Shown piece by piece: positions 17,136-25,182 of a stretch of DNA of 64,000 nt. The translations under genes and the position numbers were made by a program. Within the stretch, counting starts at the first letter, position 1. Each line of letters begins with the position of its first letter. The DNA comes from Natrinema altunense (GTDB lineage: Archaea; Halobacteriota; Halobacteria; Halobacteriales; Natrialbaceae). The notes under the pieces are model-generated. The model was not told the origin of the DNA, ran no database searches, and saw only the letters and a program-made list of their open reading frames with translations. Location of the stretch: NCBI RefSeq assembly GCF_000731985.1, contig NZ_JNCS01000004.1, forward strand, positions 248,001-312,000, read 5' to 3'.

Positions 17136-17726
17136 TCAGAAGTCCACGTCGGTTTCCATGCCCTCCGTCGCGTCCTCGAGACCGTCCTCGCGGAGGTCGG
17201 AGGTCATGCGCTCGGAGAGATCGGCATCGGCGAGGATGCTGTCGAACTCGTCGCGATAGCGGTCGTTTGCGGCTCGTGACTGGTCTTTCGCGTCGGCGAC
17301 GCGGCGGTAGCGACGGATCTGAGCTTCGCTGACGTCGTACTCCGCGGCCAGCGTCGTGTCGTCCTCTTCGCGGTCGCGGATCGCCGCGAGATCGACCTCG
17401 TCGGCGTCGTCCTCCCCGACGAGATGCAGCGACAGTCGCGCCTCGAAGACCTCGGCCGCCTCGACGCCGAGTTCGTCGGCGATTTCCACGTCGCTGGTGC
17501 CGTCGTAGAACGCTCTGGCGACCCGTATTAGTTCGTCGTCCGAGAGTTCCGTCTCGAACTCGTAGCGCTCGCGCATCTGCTGGACGACGCTCTCGAGTCG
17601 ATCCGCGTCGGATCGCTCGTCTCGCTCGAGGGACCCGCGGGTGTTCTCCTGCGATTCGGTGACGGTTTCCTCGCCGTCGGTGACGTCGGTGAAAATATCA
17701 CGGAGTTCCTCGGTTTTATCGTTCAT
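17136..17726 (-). CDS. conditioned medium-induced protein 4 (CMI4)-like
   Basis: A 196-residue acidic, mostly helical protein beginning MNDKTEELRDIFTDVTDGEE. The middle contains two helix-turn-helix-like segments, DVEIADELGVEAAEVFEARL (about 79-98) and TTLAAEYDVSEAQIRRYRRV (about 124-143), which suggest DNA binding. I recall the family from haloarchaeal annotation as conditioned medium-induced protein 4; its molecular function is not known. It is convergent with the Cas4-like gene's upstream region and divergent from the HdrD-like gene. Confidence 0.65.
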   Translation of the reverse strand: MNDKTEELRDIFTDVTDGEETVTESQENTRGSLERDERSDADRLESVVQQMRERYEFETELSDDELIRVARAFYDGTSDVEIADELGVEAAEVFEARLSLHLVGEDDADEVDLAAIRDREEDDTTLAAEYDVSEAQIRRYRRVADAKDQSRAANDRYRDEFDSILADADLSERMTSDLREDGLEDATEGMETDVDF

Positions 17727-17907
17727 GGGTGGACACTCCAGACGGGAGTCTATTTAAGCCTGTTGCCAGATCACGTTGGGCGACCGTGTCACACATGGTC
17801 GACAATTATAAACTCGAAATAGCGCGGAAATTTTCGCAAGACGGCGTCGGGGTAGTCGTCCAGACGGTGTGGCAAGAATTAAGTTACAGCCCTCCCCGTC
17901 ATTGGAC

Positions 17908-20112
17908 ATGAACGCCTTCGCGCAGTCGGACGTGACTAGGGAGACGTACTGGGGGATCTCCAGCGTCGAGTACGCGGTGTTCTACCTCCTTGCGTTTACC
18001 GCCATCGCCGTCTTCACCTACGGCGTCTATCAGCGGTTCGCCCGCTACGCAGCGGGGGACGACGATTCGTTCCCCCGACTCGACGACCTGGGGAACCGCG
18101 TCGTGAGCGCGACCAAGATCGTGCTCTCGAACGAGAAACAGTTCAACAGGGACCTCTACGGCGGTCTGATGCACTCGTTTATTCTGTGGGGATTCCTGAC
18201 GCTGTTCGTCGCGACGCTGATCCTGATGGCCGAGGAGTACGCCGCGAAGAAACTCCTCCACATGTCGTTTTGGAACGGTGACTTCTATCTCGCCTACCAG
18301 TTCATGGTCGACGCGCTGGGGCTCCTCTTCGTCGTCGGCATCGGAATGGCGATGTACCGCCGCTACTGGGTCCGCAACACCCGTCTCTGGGATCGACACA
18401 CCTCCAACGAGGACGACGTCTTCATCTGGACGCTGTTCGCGCTCGGCATCGGCGGCTTCCTGCTCGAGGGGTTCCGGATCTACATCGCCGGGATTCCGGA
18501 CCACGAAATCGTGAGCTTCGTCGGCTACGGACTCGCGACGATGTTCGACGGAATCGGCCTCCCGAGCACCGAAGCCGCAGTGGCCGCCGGCCCCGAGTAC
18601 AGCGCGTCCGCCAATCTCGGTGCCAACGCCGAGACGCTCCACTGGCTCACGTGGTGGTCCCACTCGCTGCTCGCCTTCTTCTTCATCGCGTGGATTCCTT
18701 ACGCCAAGCCCTTCCACATGATCTCCTCCTTTGCGAACGTCGTCACGCGCGACGAGAAAGCAGGGCAGCGCCTGCCCAACGTCCCGTCGGACCTGGACGC
18801 GACCAACGCCGAGTCCATCGATGACTTCACCTGGAAGGAAATCCTCGATCAGGACGCCTGTACCAAGTGCGGTCGCTGTTCGTCGGTCTGTCCGGCCAAG
18901 GCCTCCGACCGCCCGCTCGATCCGCGGAACGTCATCCTCGACCTGAAATCCTACCGCGAGGATCTCGACGCCGGCGGCGAGGAGAAACCGATCATCGCCG
19001 ACGGCGGCACCTCGGTGATCAACTCCGAGACGATGGACTCCTGTATGGCGTGCATGGCCTGTATGGACGCCTGCCCCGTCGAGATCGAACACCTCAAGAG
19101 CTTCACCCGGCTCAACCGCCAACAGACCGATCAGGGCGATGTCTCCTCGAGCATGCAGGACGTCTTCCAGAACGTCATGCAGAACGGCAACACCTTCGGC
19201 GACTCGCCGCGCAACCGCGGCGACTGGGCCGACGAACTCGAGTTCGACGTCACCGACGCCCGCGAGGAGGAAGTCGACTACCTCTGGTACGTCGGCGACT
19301 TCCCGAGCTACGACGAGCGCAACAAGCAGGTCGCCCGCTCGCTGGCGACCATCCTGAAGGAGGCCGACGTCAGCTTCGGCATCCTCTTCGACGACGAGAA
19401 GTTCGACGGCAACGACATCCGCCGCGTCGGCGAGGAACTGCTCTACGTCGAACTGGCCGGCCACCACGTCGAGACCTGGGCGGACTGCGAGTTCGACACG
19501 ATCGTCTGTACGGACCCCCACTCCTACAACACGTTCAAAAACGAGTACCCCGAGGTCAACTTCGACGAGTTCGCCGACGACCCGATGATGCCCTTCGAGT
19601 ACGAGGACCAGTGGAACGCGGACGGCGAGATCGACATCTACCACTGGACCCAAGCCGTCGAGGAACTGGTCGCCGACGGCAAACTCGACCTGAACGGGAC
19701 CGAACTCGATTACACGGTCACCTACCACGACCCGTGTCACCTCGGCCGGTACAACGACGAGTACGAGGCCCCGCGCGAACTCATCAAAGCGACGGGCTGT
19801 ACGTTAGACGAGATGCCCCGCAACCGCAGCAACTCCTTCTGCTGTGGCGGCGGCGGCGGCGGCCTCTGGATGGACTTCGAGGAAGAACCCAAGCCCAGCG
19901 AGGAACGAATCCGCGAGGCGCTCGAGGACACCGACGCCGGCAGCGGGATCGAGAAGTTCGTCGTCGCTTGCCCGATGTGCATGACGATGTACGAGGACGG
20001 CCGCAAGACCGGCGACTTCGAGGACGAGATCGAGATCGTCGACGTGGCCGAACTCATCGTCGAGGCCATCGGCAAGGAAGACGAAGCGAAGGTCGAAGTC
20101 GCCGCCGACTGA
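17908..20112 (+). CDS. HdrD-like membrane Fe-S oxidoreductase with cytochrome b-like domain
   Basis: A 734-residue protein from the ATG at 17908. A TATA-like AATTAAGTT about 25-30 nt upstream supports this start. An N-terminal NarI/DsrM-like membrane domain (about residues 20-280) contains histidines such as LMHSFILWGFLTL and WWSHSLLAFFFIAWIPY. Two 4Fe-4S motifs follow, CTKCGRCSSVCP and CMACMACMDACP (about 315-395). The C-terminal half has two CCG-type domains (YHDPCHLGRY...CCGGGGGG, then CPMC). It resembles heterodisulfide reductase HdrDE-type or glycolate oxidase-type oxidoreductases linking quinones to a soluble donor, possibly an electron-transfer flavoprotein. Confidence 0.88.
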   Translation: MNAFAQSDVTRETYWGISSVEYAVFYLLAFTAIAVFTYGVYQRFARYAAGDDDSFPRLDDLGNRVVSATKIVLSNEKQFNRDLYGGLMHSFILWGFLTLFVATLILMAEEYAAKKLLHMSFWNGDFYLAYQFMVDALGLLFVVGIGMAMYRRYWVRNTRLWDRHTSNEDDVFIWTLFALGIGGFLLEGFRIYIAGIPDHEIVSFVGYGLATMFDGIGLPSTEAAVAAGPEYSASANLGANAETLHWLTWWSHSLLAFFFIAWIPYAKPFHMISSFANVVTRDEKAGQRLPNVPSDLDATNAESIDDFTWKEILDQDACTKCGRCSSVCPAKASDRPLDPRNVILDLKSYREDLDAGGEEKPIIADGGTSVINSETMDSCMACMACMDACPVEIEHLKSFTRLNRQQTDQGDVSSSMQDVFQNVMQNGNTFGDSPRNRGDWADELEFDVTDAREEEVDYLWYVGDFPSYDERNKQVARSLATILKEADVSFGILFDDEKFDGNDIRRVGEELLYVELAGHHVETWADCEFDTIVCTDPHSYNTFKNEYPEVNFDEFADDPMMPFEYEDQWNADGEIDIYHWTQAVEELVADGKLDLNGTELDYTVTYHDPCHLGRYNDEYEAPRELIKATGCTLDEMPRNRSNSFCCGGGGGGLWMDFEEEPKPSEERIREALEDTDAGSGIEKFVVACPMCMTMYEDGRKTGDFEDEIEIVDVAELIVEAIGKEDEAKVEVAAD

Positions 20113-20200
20113 TCGACACCTCGGCGCTTTTTCCCCGATCGAATCGCGTTCTCCGAGTTGCGTTCACGAAAACGGCCGATCGGTTGTACGGATCGTCCAG

Positions 20201-20383
20201 CTACGACGGTGAATCGTCACGAAACTGGTCGACCACTTCGTCTCTCGACTCGTAGGCGGCCCGAACGATTCGCTCGAGGAGTACTCGTTTCGATACGTCA
20301 CGGCCGGTTTCACGACGGATCTCCGCCTGTAACTCCTCGAGTCGATCGGTCGCCGTTTCCGTGAGTTCGACCGTCGGGCACAT
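20201..20383 (-). CDS. small protein, possible ribbon-helix-helix regulator
   Basis: A 60-residue protein: a short beta-prone start (CPTVELTETATDRLEELQAE) followed by two helices (RDVSKRVLLERIVRAAYES). The pattern resembles small MetJ/CopG DNA-binding proteins but lacks a diagnostic motif. No toxin gene is adjacent. A dedicated function cannot be assigned. Confidence 0.5.
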   Translation of the reverse strand: MCPTVELTETATDRLEELQAEIRRETGRDVSKRVLLERIVRAAYESRDEVVDQFRDDSPS

Positions 20384-20467
20384 ACACGGACACGTTGACC
20401 GCCATCGGAAAAGTATCTCTCGCTGACGTTCGAGTGTACCCAGAAAGAAACCGTGGTGATTCGGCTA

Positions 20468-21190
20468 TCAGTCGGAGCGGCCGGCCGAAGCCGAAGCGTC
20501 GGTGGCGTCGACTCGTTTGGTTTCGCGGACGAACTCGAGGAAGTTGTCGAAGACGAGTTTCGCTTCGCAGGCCTCTTGATAGTTCTCGGCCGTGATCTCC
20601 GCGAGTACTGACTCGCGGCGGTCGTCGGAGAGGTCCTTGCGGTGGACGAGTTCCCGGGCGGTTTTGTTGTCGTACTCGGGGTGGAACTGGACGCCGAAGA
20701 CGCGATCCTTGCGGAAGGCGTGGTTGGAGTAGTCGTTCTTCGCGAGGGGAGCGGCACCGGGCGGGAGGGCGGTAACCGCGTCGGAGTGGCTAGTAAAGGA
20801 GCGGAAGGTCTCGTCGATGCCGGCGAACAGCCGCGACTCGCCGGTGTGTTCGATCTCGCTGTAGCCGACTTCGTAGACGCCCATGTCTTCGACGGTGCCC
20901 CCGAGGACGTCGGCGAGCAGTTGGTGGCCCCAACAGACCCCGAGGAAGGGCATGCCGCGAGCGATCGCCTCGTCGACCCAGTCAGCGACCGGCTGCATCC
21001 AGTCGTCGTCCCAGTAGACCGACGATCGGGAGCCGGTGACGACGGCGCCGTCGTAGTCGAAGTCGGCTGGGACCGTGCCGGCGGTGGCGTCGAACTCCGC
21101 CAGCGAGGCGTCGAGTTCGCGCCGGAAGTTCCGTGTCGTGTTCTCGTCCCGGTGAGCCGCGTTCAGGACGGCAATTCGGGGCTGACTCAT
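20468..21190 (-). CDS. class I glutamine amidotransferase (GMP synthase-like)
   Basis: A 240-residue protein from the ATG at 21190 (MSQPRIAVLNAAHRDENTTR). It has the nucleophile elbow PFLGVCWGHQLLAD (Cys in GVCWGH) and the catalytic His in FGVQFHPEYD with the following Glu, so the triad is intact. It is a stand-alone GATase of the GMP-synthase-like type, without a synthetase domain. Such proteins often hydrolyse gamma-glutamyl compounds; the substrate here is unknown. A long in-frame upstream extension to 21478 is Arg-rich and not haloarchaeal in character. Confidence 0.88.
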   Translation of the reverse strand: MSQPRIAVLNAAHRDENTTRNFRRELDASLAEFDATAGTVPADFDYDGAVVTGSRSSVYWDDDWMQPVADWVDEAIARGMPFLGVCWGHQLLADVLGGTVEDMGVYEVGYSEIEHTGESRLFAGIDETFRSFTSHSDAVTALPPGAAPLAKNDYSNHAFRKDRVFGVQFHPEYDNKTARELVHRKDLSDDRRESVLAEITAENYQEACEAKLVFDNFLEFVRETKRVDATDASASAGRSD

Positions 21191-21348
21191 TGCACCATAG
21201 TGGTCACTGGACAAGAATAGGTGTTCCGCCCGGTGCCGCGGTTGCCGCGACCGCCGACGACGATGGAAGACACCGAAACGAGTGCGCGCTGCCAGCCGTG
21301 ACTCGAGTCCGTGAAATCGACGGCAGTCACGGATCGGCCCGCCGCGTC

Positions 21349-22641
21349 TCATCGCAGGTGATAGCCCCCGGCGTCGTCCCGACGGGCACGATCGCCCGTG
21401 TCGAACCAGCCGTCGACGAACCGACCACAGTCGCCGACATCGTCCTCGGCGTTCGGGGGCGGAGTCGGCTCGGCCCACCGTTCGTCGTCGGTTCCGGCAG
21501 CGTTTACGTAGCCGTCGGCGACGACCGGTCCCGAGAGTTGGAGGCGGCCGACGGCTGCCCCCTCGAGAACCGTCCCCTCGTCGTCGACCAGCCGGGCACG
21601 ACAGTCCGGAACCGGGCGACCGACCGGCGAGTCGTCGACGTCGCTAGCGCGGGCGGCGTCGGCGAACCCCTCGCTCAGGGCCGTCGGACACTCGAGGCGG
21701 CCGGAGACCCGTGCGACCGGCACGTCCCGATCACGGTAGGCCTCGATCACGTCCCCGTCGACCGGCGCTTCGCAGACCGCCCGCTCGAGCGAGTCGGCGG
21801 CCGCGTCGAAGCCGGGTTCGGCGGCGATATCGCGGAGGGCCGTCGCCCGGCCGGGCAACAGCGTCGCACCCTCCGCGGCGATGGCCCTCGCCGCGTCGCC
21901 GGGGTCGAAGGCCCGATCGAGCAGGAGCGTCCCGCCGACGTACAATACCGACAGCGCGACGCGGACGAGCCCGTCCGGGGCCGAAAGCGGCGTCGTAAGG
22001 GGAACGACGTCGTTCGCGGCCAGTCCCCACGTAGCGATCCCCGTCCGGCAGTTACGCTCGAGCGTCTCGCTCTCGTAGCCCGCGACCGGTCGTCCCGACC
22101 GGCCGTGGAGGGCGAGCAGGGGGGACTCGCCCGGCCGTCGATCGTCGACCGCGAGACCGGCGCGGTCGGTTTCGGACAACTCCTCGAGCGTCACCGATCG
22201 GTCGAAGGGGATCGACCGCACCAGATCGCGCTGGGCCGCCTCCGCGACGACGATCTCGGGCGCTACGACGTCGAAGGGGCGCTCGACGGACGCAGGCGTC
22301 AGCAGGTGCGAGATCGGTGCGAACGTCGCCCCGAGCCGCCGGCAGGCGAAAAACAGCCCCAACACTGCGACCCGGTTTCGCGTGACCAGACAGACCGTGT
22401 CGCCGGAACCGATCCCGAGCGCGGCGAGCCGTTCGGCGGTTCGGGTCGCGATCGCCGACAGTTCGCCGTATGAGACCCGGTCCTCGTTGATCGTCGTCGC
22501 GGGCGCGTAGAGGCGGGCCTCGGAGATGTCGACGACCGCCGTTCGGTCGGGAACGTGGTCCGCCCGACGGGCCAGCGAGAGGGTCACGGCGGTCGCTTCC
22601 ACCCTCGCGTACGTAGTAGGGCGGGGCTCAGTCGCAAGCAC
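21349..22641 (-). CDS. truncated AMP-dependent synthetase/ligase-like protein
   Basis: A 430-residue protein with the N-terminal domain of the acyl-adenylate (ANL) superfamily: VSYGELSAIATRTAERLAAL, VCLVTRNRVAVLGLFFACRR, then GWFDTGDRARRDDAGGYHLR at the very end. The protein stops exactly where the mobile C-terminal domain with the catalytic lysine should begin. The ATP-gripping P-loop, usually TSGTTGxPKG, reads LHGRSGRPVAGYE. Both points argue against normal adenylation activity. No missing C-terminal domain is seen in other frames of the 158 bp downstream. It may be a binding or regulatory paralogue. Confidence 0.75.
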   Translation of the reverse strand: MLATEPRPTTYARVEATAVTLSLARRADHVPDRTAVVDISEARLYAPATTINEDRVSYGELSAIATRTAERLAALGIGSGDTVCLVTRNRVAVLGLFFACRRLGATFAPISHLLTPASVERPFDVVAPEIVVAEAAQRDLVRSIPFDRSVTLEELSETDRAGLAVDDRRPGESPLLALHGRSGRPVAGYESETLERNCRTGIATWGLAANDVVPLTTPLSAPDGLVRVALSVLYVGGTLLLDRAFDPGDAARAIAAEGATLLPGRATALRDIAAEPGFDAAADSLERAVCEAPVDGDVIEAYRDRDVPVARVSGRLECPTALSEGFADAARASDVDDSPVGRPVPDCRARLVDDEGTVLEGAAVGRLQLSGPVVADGYVNAAGTDDERWAEPTPPPNAEDDVGDCGRFVDGWFDTGDRARRDDAGGYHLR

Positions 22642-22890
22642 GGGCTCGGGAGCCGAACGGACTACTGGGACGGTGCGCTGAGCAGCGATGAGCGAGGGGC
22701 GAATCGCTGCTCGAAGCGCGAGGGATGAGCGAGCGGTGTGAGGGGCGAACGGAGTGAAGTCCCCTCGGTAAGCGAGCGAATCAGCTGGGGAGGACGTGGC
22801 GCTCCCCGTTATCGCAATCCCTCGGATCGTCGTCGATGCCGTCGAACCGACACCGCGGACTCTCTCGAGTCCGCCTGCCGCCCGCCCGAG
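22642..22890. other. intergenic region with GAGCGAACGGAGTGAA-type element
   Basis: These 249 bp separate the ANL-like gene from the downstream end of the hydrolase gene. They contain a purine-rich stretch (about 22680-22790) with recurring GAGCGAG/GCGAACGGAGTGA words. A 6-bp inverted repeat GAGGGG/CCCCTC at about 22739-22766 encloses the core. A similar core (GAGTGAGCGAAGCGAACGAG) occurs near 42276-42295. Such words recur in haloarchaeal intergenic DNA; the function is unclear. Confidence 0.45.
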
Positions 22891-23676
22891 TCACTCGGAG
22901 TCGTCCGTTTGCGCCTCGAGAAAGCCTAACAACAGATCGTTGACCGTCCGCGAGCGCTCGACGAAACAGAGGTGGCCCGCGTCCTCGAGCGCCCGGAACT
23001 CCCCGCGGGGCAGCCCTCGCGCCACCTCCTGCCCGGCCGCGGGCGATACGAGTTCGTCCGCGCCGCCGTGGATCACCCGCGTCGGCTGGGTCACCTCGAC
23101 CAGCCAGTCGGTCGCGTCGAACTCCTCGAGCGCCGCGACCTGTGCCTCCCAGCCCGCCCGGTCGGCGTCGCCGTCGGCCCGCCAGTCGACGATCCCCTCG
23201 CGCGCGTCGGGTTGGGCCTCGAGGAAGTCCGCCGAGAGCGCCGCCTCGAGCGAGTCGGCGAGCGCGTCCCGGTCGTCCGGCGGGGCAAAGAGCGGCGCGA
23301 GATCGAACGCCGCACCGCTCGCCGCGGTGCCGAACAGCGTCAGCGTCTCCACGCGACTCGAGGTCCGGGCGGCTGCGAGCGCGATCGCACCGCCGAGCCC
23401 ACAGCCCACGAGGTGTGCGGCGGTGAGTTCGCAGTCTGTGAGGACCGCCTCGAGATCGGCGACGAGCGTCTCGAGGGTGTAGGGACCCGGCGGCGAATCG
23501 GAACGGCCCGTTCCCCGCAGGTCCCAGACGACGGCCTCGTGGGGGCCGGCGATGGCGGCGTGTTGCCAGCCCCACAGCCAGCCGCCGAGACCGGCCTCGG
23601 GGACGAAGACGACGGGCTCGCCCTCGCCGGCGCGGTCGTAGTACAGCGAGACGGCTCCGTTCGATGCAGTCGGCAT
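22891..23676 (-). CDS. alpha/beta-hydrolase-fold protein with altered nucleophile elbow
   Basis: A 261-residue alpha/beta hydrolase from the ATG at 23676 (MPTASNGAVSLYYDRAGEGE). Fold landmarks are VFVPEAGLGGWLWGW, WDLRGTGRSDSP, the elbow HLVGCGLGGAIALAAA, the acid VIHGGADELVSP and the base DAGHLCFVE. In the elbow the usual GxSxG is G91-C92-G93-L94-G95. The nucleophile position is glycine, and a cysteine precedes it. The Asp and His of the triad remain. Hydrolysis by the standard mechanism is therefore doubtful. Confidence 0.82.
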   Translation of the reverse strand: MPTASNGAVSLYYDRAGEGEPVVFVPEAGLGGWLWGWQHAAIAGPHEAVVWDLRGTGRSDSPPGPYTLETLVADLEAVLTDCELTAAHLVGCGLGGAIALAAARTSSRVETLTLFGTAASGAAFDLAPLFAPPDDRDALADSLEAALSADFLEAQPDAREGIVDWRADGDADRAGWEAQVAALEEFDATDWLVEVTQPTRVIHGGADELVSPAAGQEVARGLPRGEFRALEDAGHLCFVERSRTVNDLLLGFLEAQTDDSE

Positions 23677-23916
23677 ACGAGGACTAGCCGGGTGGAGCAA
23701 GGCGACGGTTTCGGTTCCGATCGACGGCTCGCGTCACTGGGAGCGGGACGACGAGGTGGCTCGAGGGAACCCACTCAGGGGCGAGAAAACGCAGTCGGGA
23801 ACGGGTCCGTGAGCCTGCCGCTGCCGGCTGTGAAGGCGAATCCGGACGCGAGAGGCCCACCGTAGAAGTCACTGTTCGATACATTTTTCGCAGCCACGTG
23901 TCAAGCGACAACGTCT

Positions 23917-25110
23917 ATGCGAACGCATTTATCTACTCCACTGACGGACACACAACAATCACGGACGGTCGTTATCATCTTTGCGAGTACGCTCGTGAGC
24001 GTAATGGGCGTCTCCCTCATCAGCCCGGCATTGCCGACGATTCAGGCGGCGTGGAACATTTCGGCGAGTCAGGCGAGCCTGCTCATTTCGGCGTTTACCT
24101 TGCCCGGTGTCGTTCTCACACCGTTCGTCGGACTCGTCGCCGACCGTGTTGGCCGCAAGCGCGTCCTCGTCCCGGCGCTGTTCCTGTTCGGCGTGAGTGG
24201 CATTGGAGTCGTGTTCGTCGGCGGCTTCACGACGATTCTCGGGCTCCGCGTCCTCCAGGGAATCGCCGGCAGTGCCATCATGAGTCTCACCGTGACGTTG
24301 CTCGGTGACCTGTTTTCGGGAGCCGAACGGAGCCGCCTCATCGGACTGAACGCGGCGATCCTCGCCATCGGCGCGGCCGGCTACCCCTTACTGGGCGGGA
24401 GCCTCGCACTGCTCTCGTGGGCCGCCCCGTTCGTCTGTTTCGGGCTCGGGATCGTCGTCGCGATCGCCGGCTCCGCGGTCCTGACAGAACCCGAGGGGGG
24501 CGAACGCTCGTCCGGCCTCTCCTACGTCGCTAACGCGGTCCAGGCGGTCCCGCTGTGGAGAGCGCTCGGGCTGTACGCGGCCGTGTTCGGCATTTTTCTG
24601 ATTCTCTACGGCGCACAGCTCACGGTTATCCCGTTCATTCTCGACGAATCCTACGGGTTTTCGTCCGGAACGATCGGGCTGTTGCTCGGACTCCCGGCAG
24701 TCACGATGGGACTGACGTCCTCACAGTCGTCCCGTCTCATTCGCCATCTCTCGCCTCCGCGGCTCATCACGCTCGGGTTCGTGACCTACGGGATCGGGAT
24801 GACACTCGCCGCACTCACCCACTCGGTCGTCGTCCTTGCCGGCGCGTTGTTCCTGTTCGGTATCGGGCAGGGGTTTGCGGAGCCCATTACTGATACCGCA
24901 CTGAACACACTCGCACCCGATGCGTTCCGTGGCGGCATCATGAGTATCCGAACGAGCGTCCTACAGTTCGGCACGACTGTCGGCCCGCCGGTGTTCGTCG
25001 CTGTCGCCTCGATCGTCGGGTACGCCGATACGCTCCTCATCGCCGGGATCGCCGCCTTCGCCCTCGGTGTCTCCGCGTTCGGCTTCCTCACGTTTTCGGA
25101 GGTCGCGTAA
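23917..25110 (+). CDS. MFS transporter
   Basis: A 397-residue major facilitator superfamily protein with about twelve hydrophobic segments. The loop 2-3 motif reads GLVADRVGRKRVLVPALFL, and the C-terminal half starts after a cytoplasmic loop near residue 195. The topology and length match drug:H+ antiporter-1 type exporters, but the substrate is unknown. The 240 bp upstream hold an ATACATTTTTCG stretch near 23879-23890 as a possible promoter. The gene is convergent with alaS, 72 bp apart. Confidence 0.88.
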   Translation: MRTHLSTPLTDTQQSRTVVIIFASTLVSVMGVSLISPALPTIQAAWNISASQASLLISAFTLPGVVLTPFVGLVADRVGRKRVLVPALFLFGVSGIGVVFVGGFTTILGLRVLQGIAGSAIMSLTVTLLGDLFSGAERSRLIGLNAAILAIGAAGYPLLGGSLALLSWAAPFVCFGLGIVVAIAGSAVLTEPEGGERSSGLSYVANAVQAVPLWRALGLYAAVFGIFLILYGAQLTVIPFILDESYGFSSGTIGLLLGLPAVTMGLTSSQSSRLIRHLSPPRLITLGFVTYGIGMTLAALTHSVVVLAGALFLFGIGQGFAEPITDTALNTLAPDAFRGGIMSIRTSVLQFGTTVGPPVFVAVASIVGYADTLLIAGIAAFALGVSAFGFLTFSEVA

Positions 25111-25182
25111 CCCACGTCCCGTCGAACGGACACACGGCTGGCGGGCGTGCAATCTGAGTTCGGAAGGAAAGACGGCGACCGA

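Noticed and set aside
17899-19740. A 613-codon open frame opposite the HdrD-like gene
   Set aside because: It is the antisense of a gene with clear Fe-S and membrane motifs. Its sequence is Val/Asp/Arg-rich with no family similarity, typical of shadows in GC-rich DNA.
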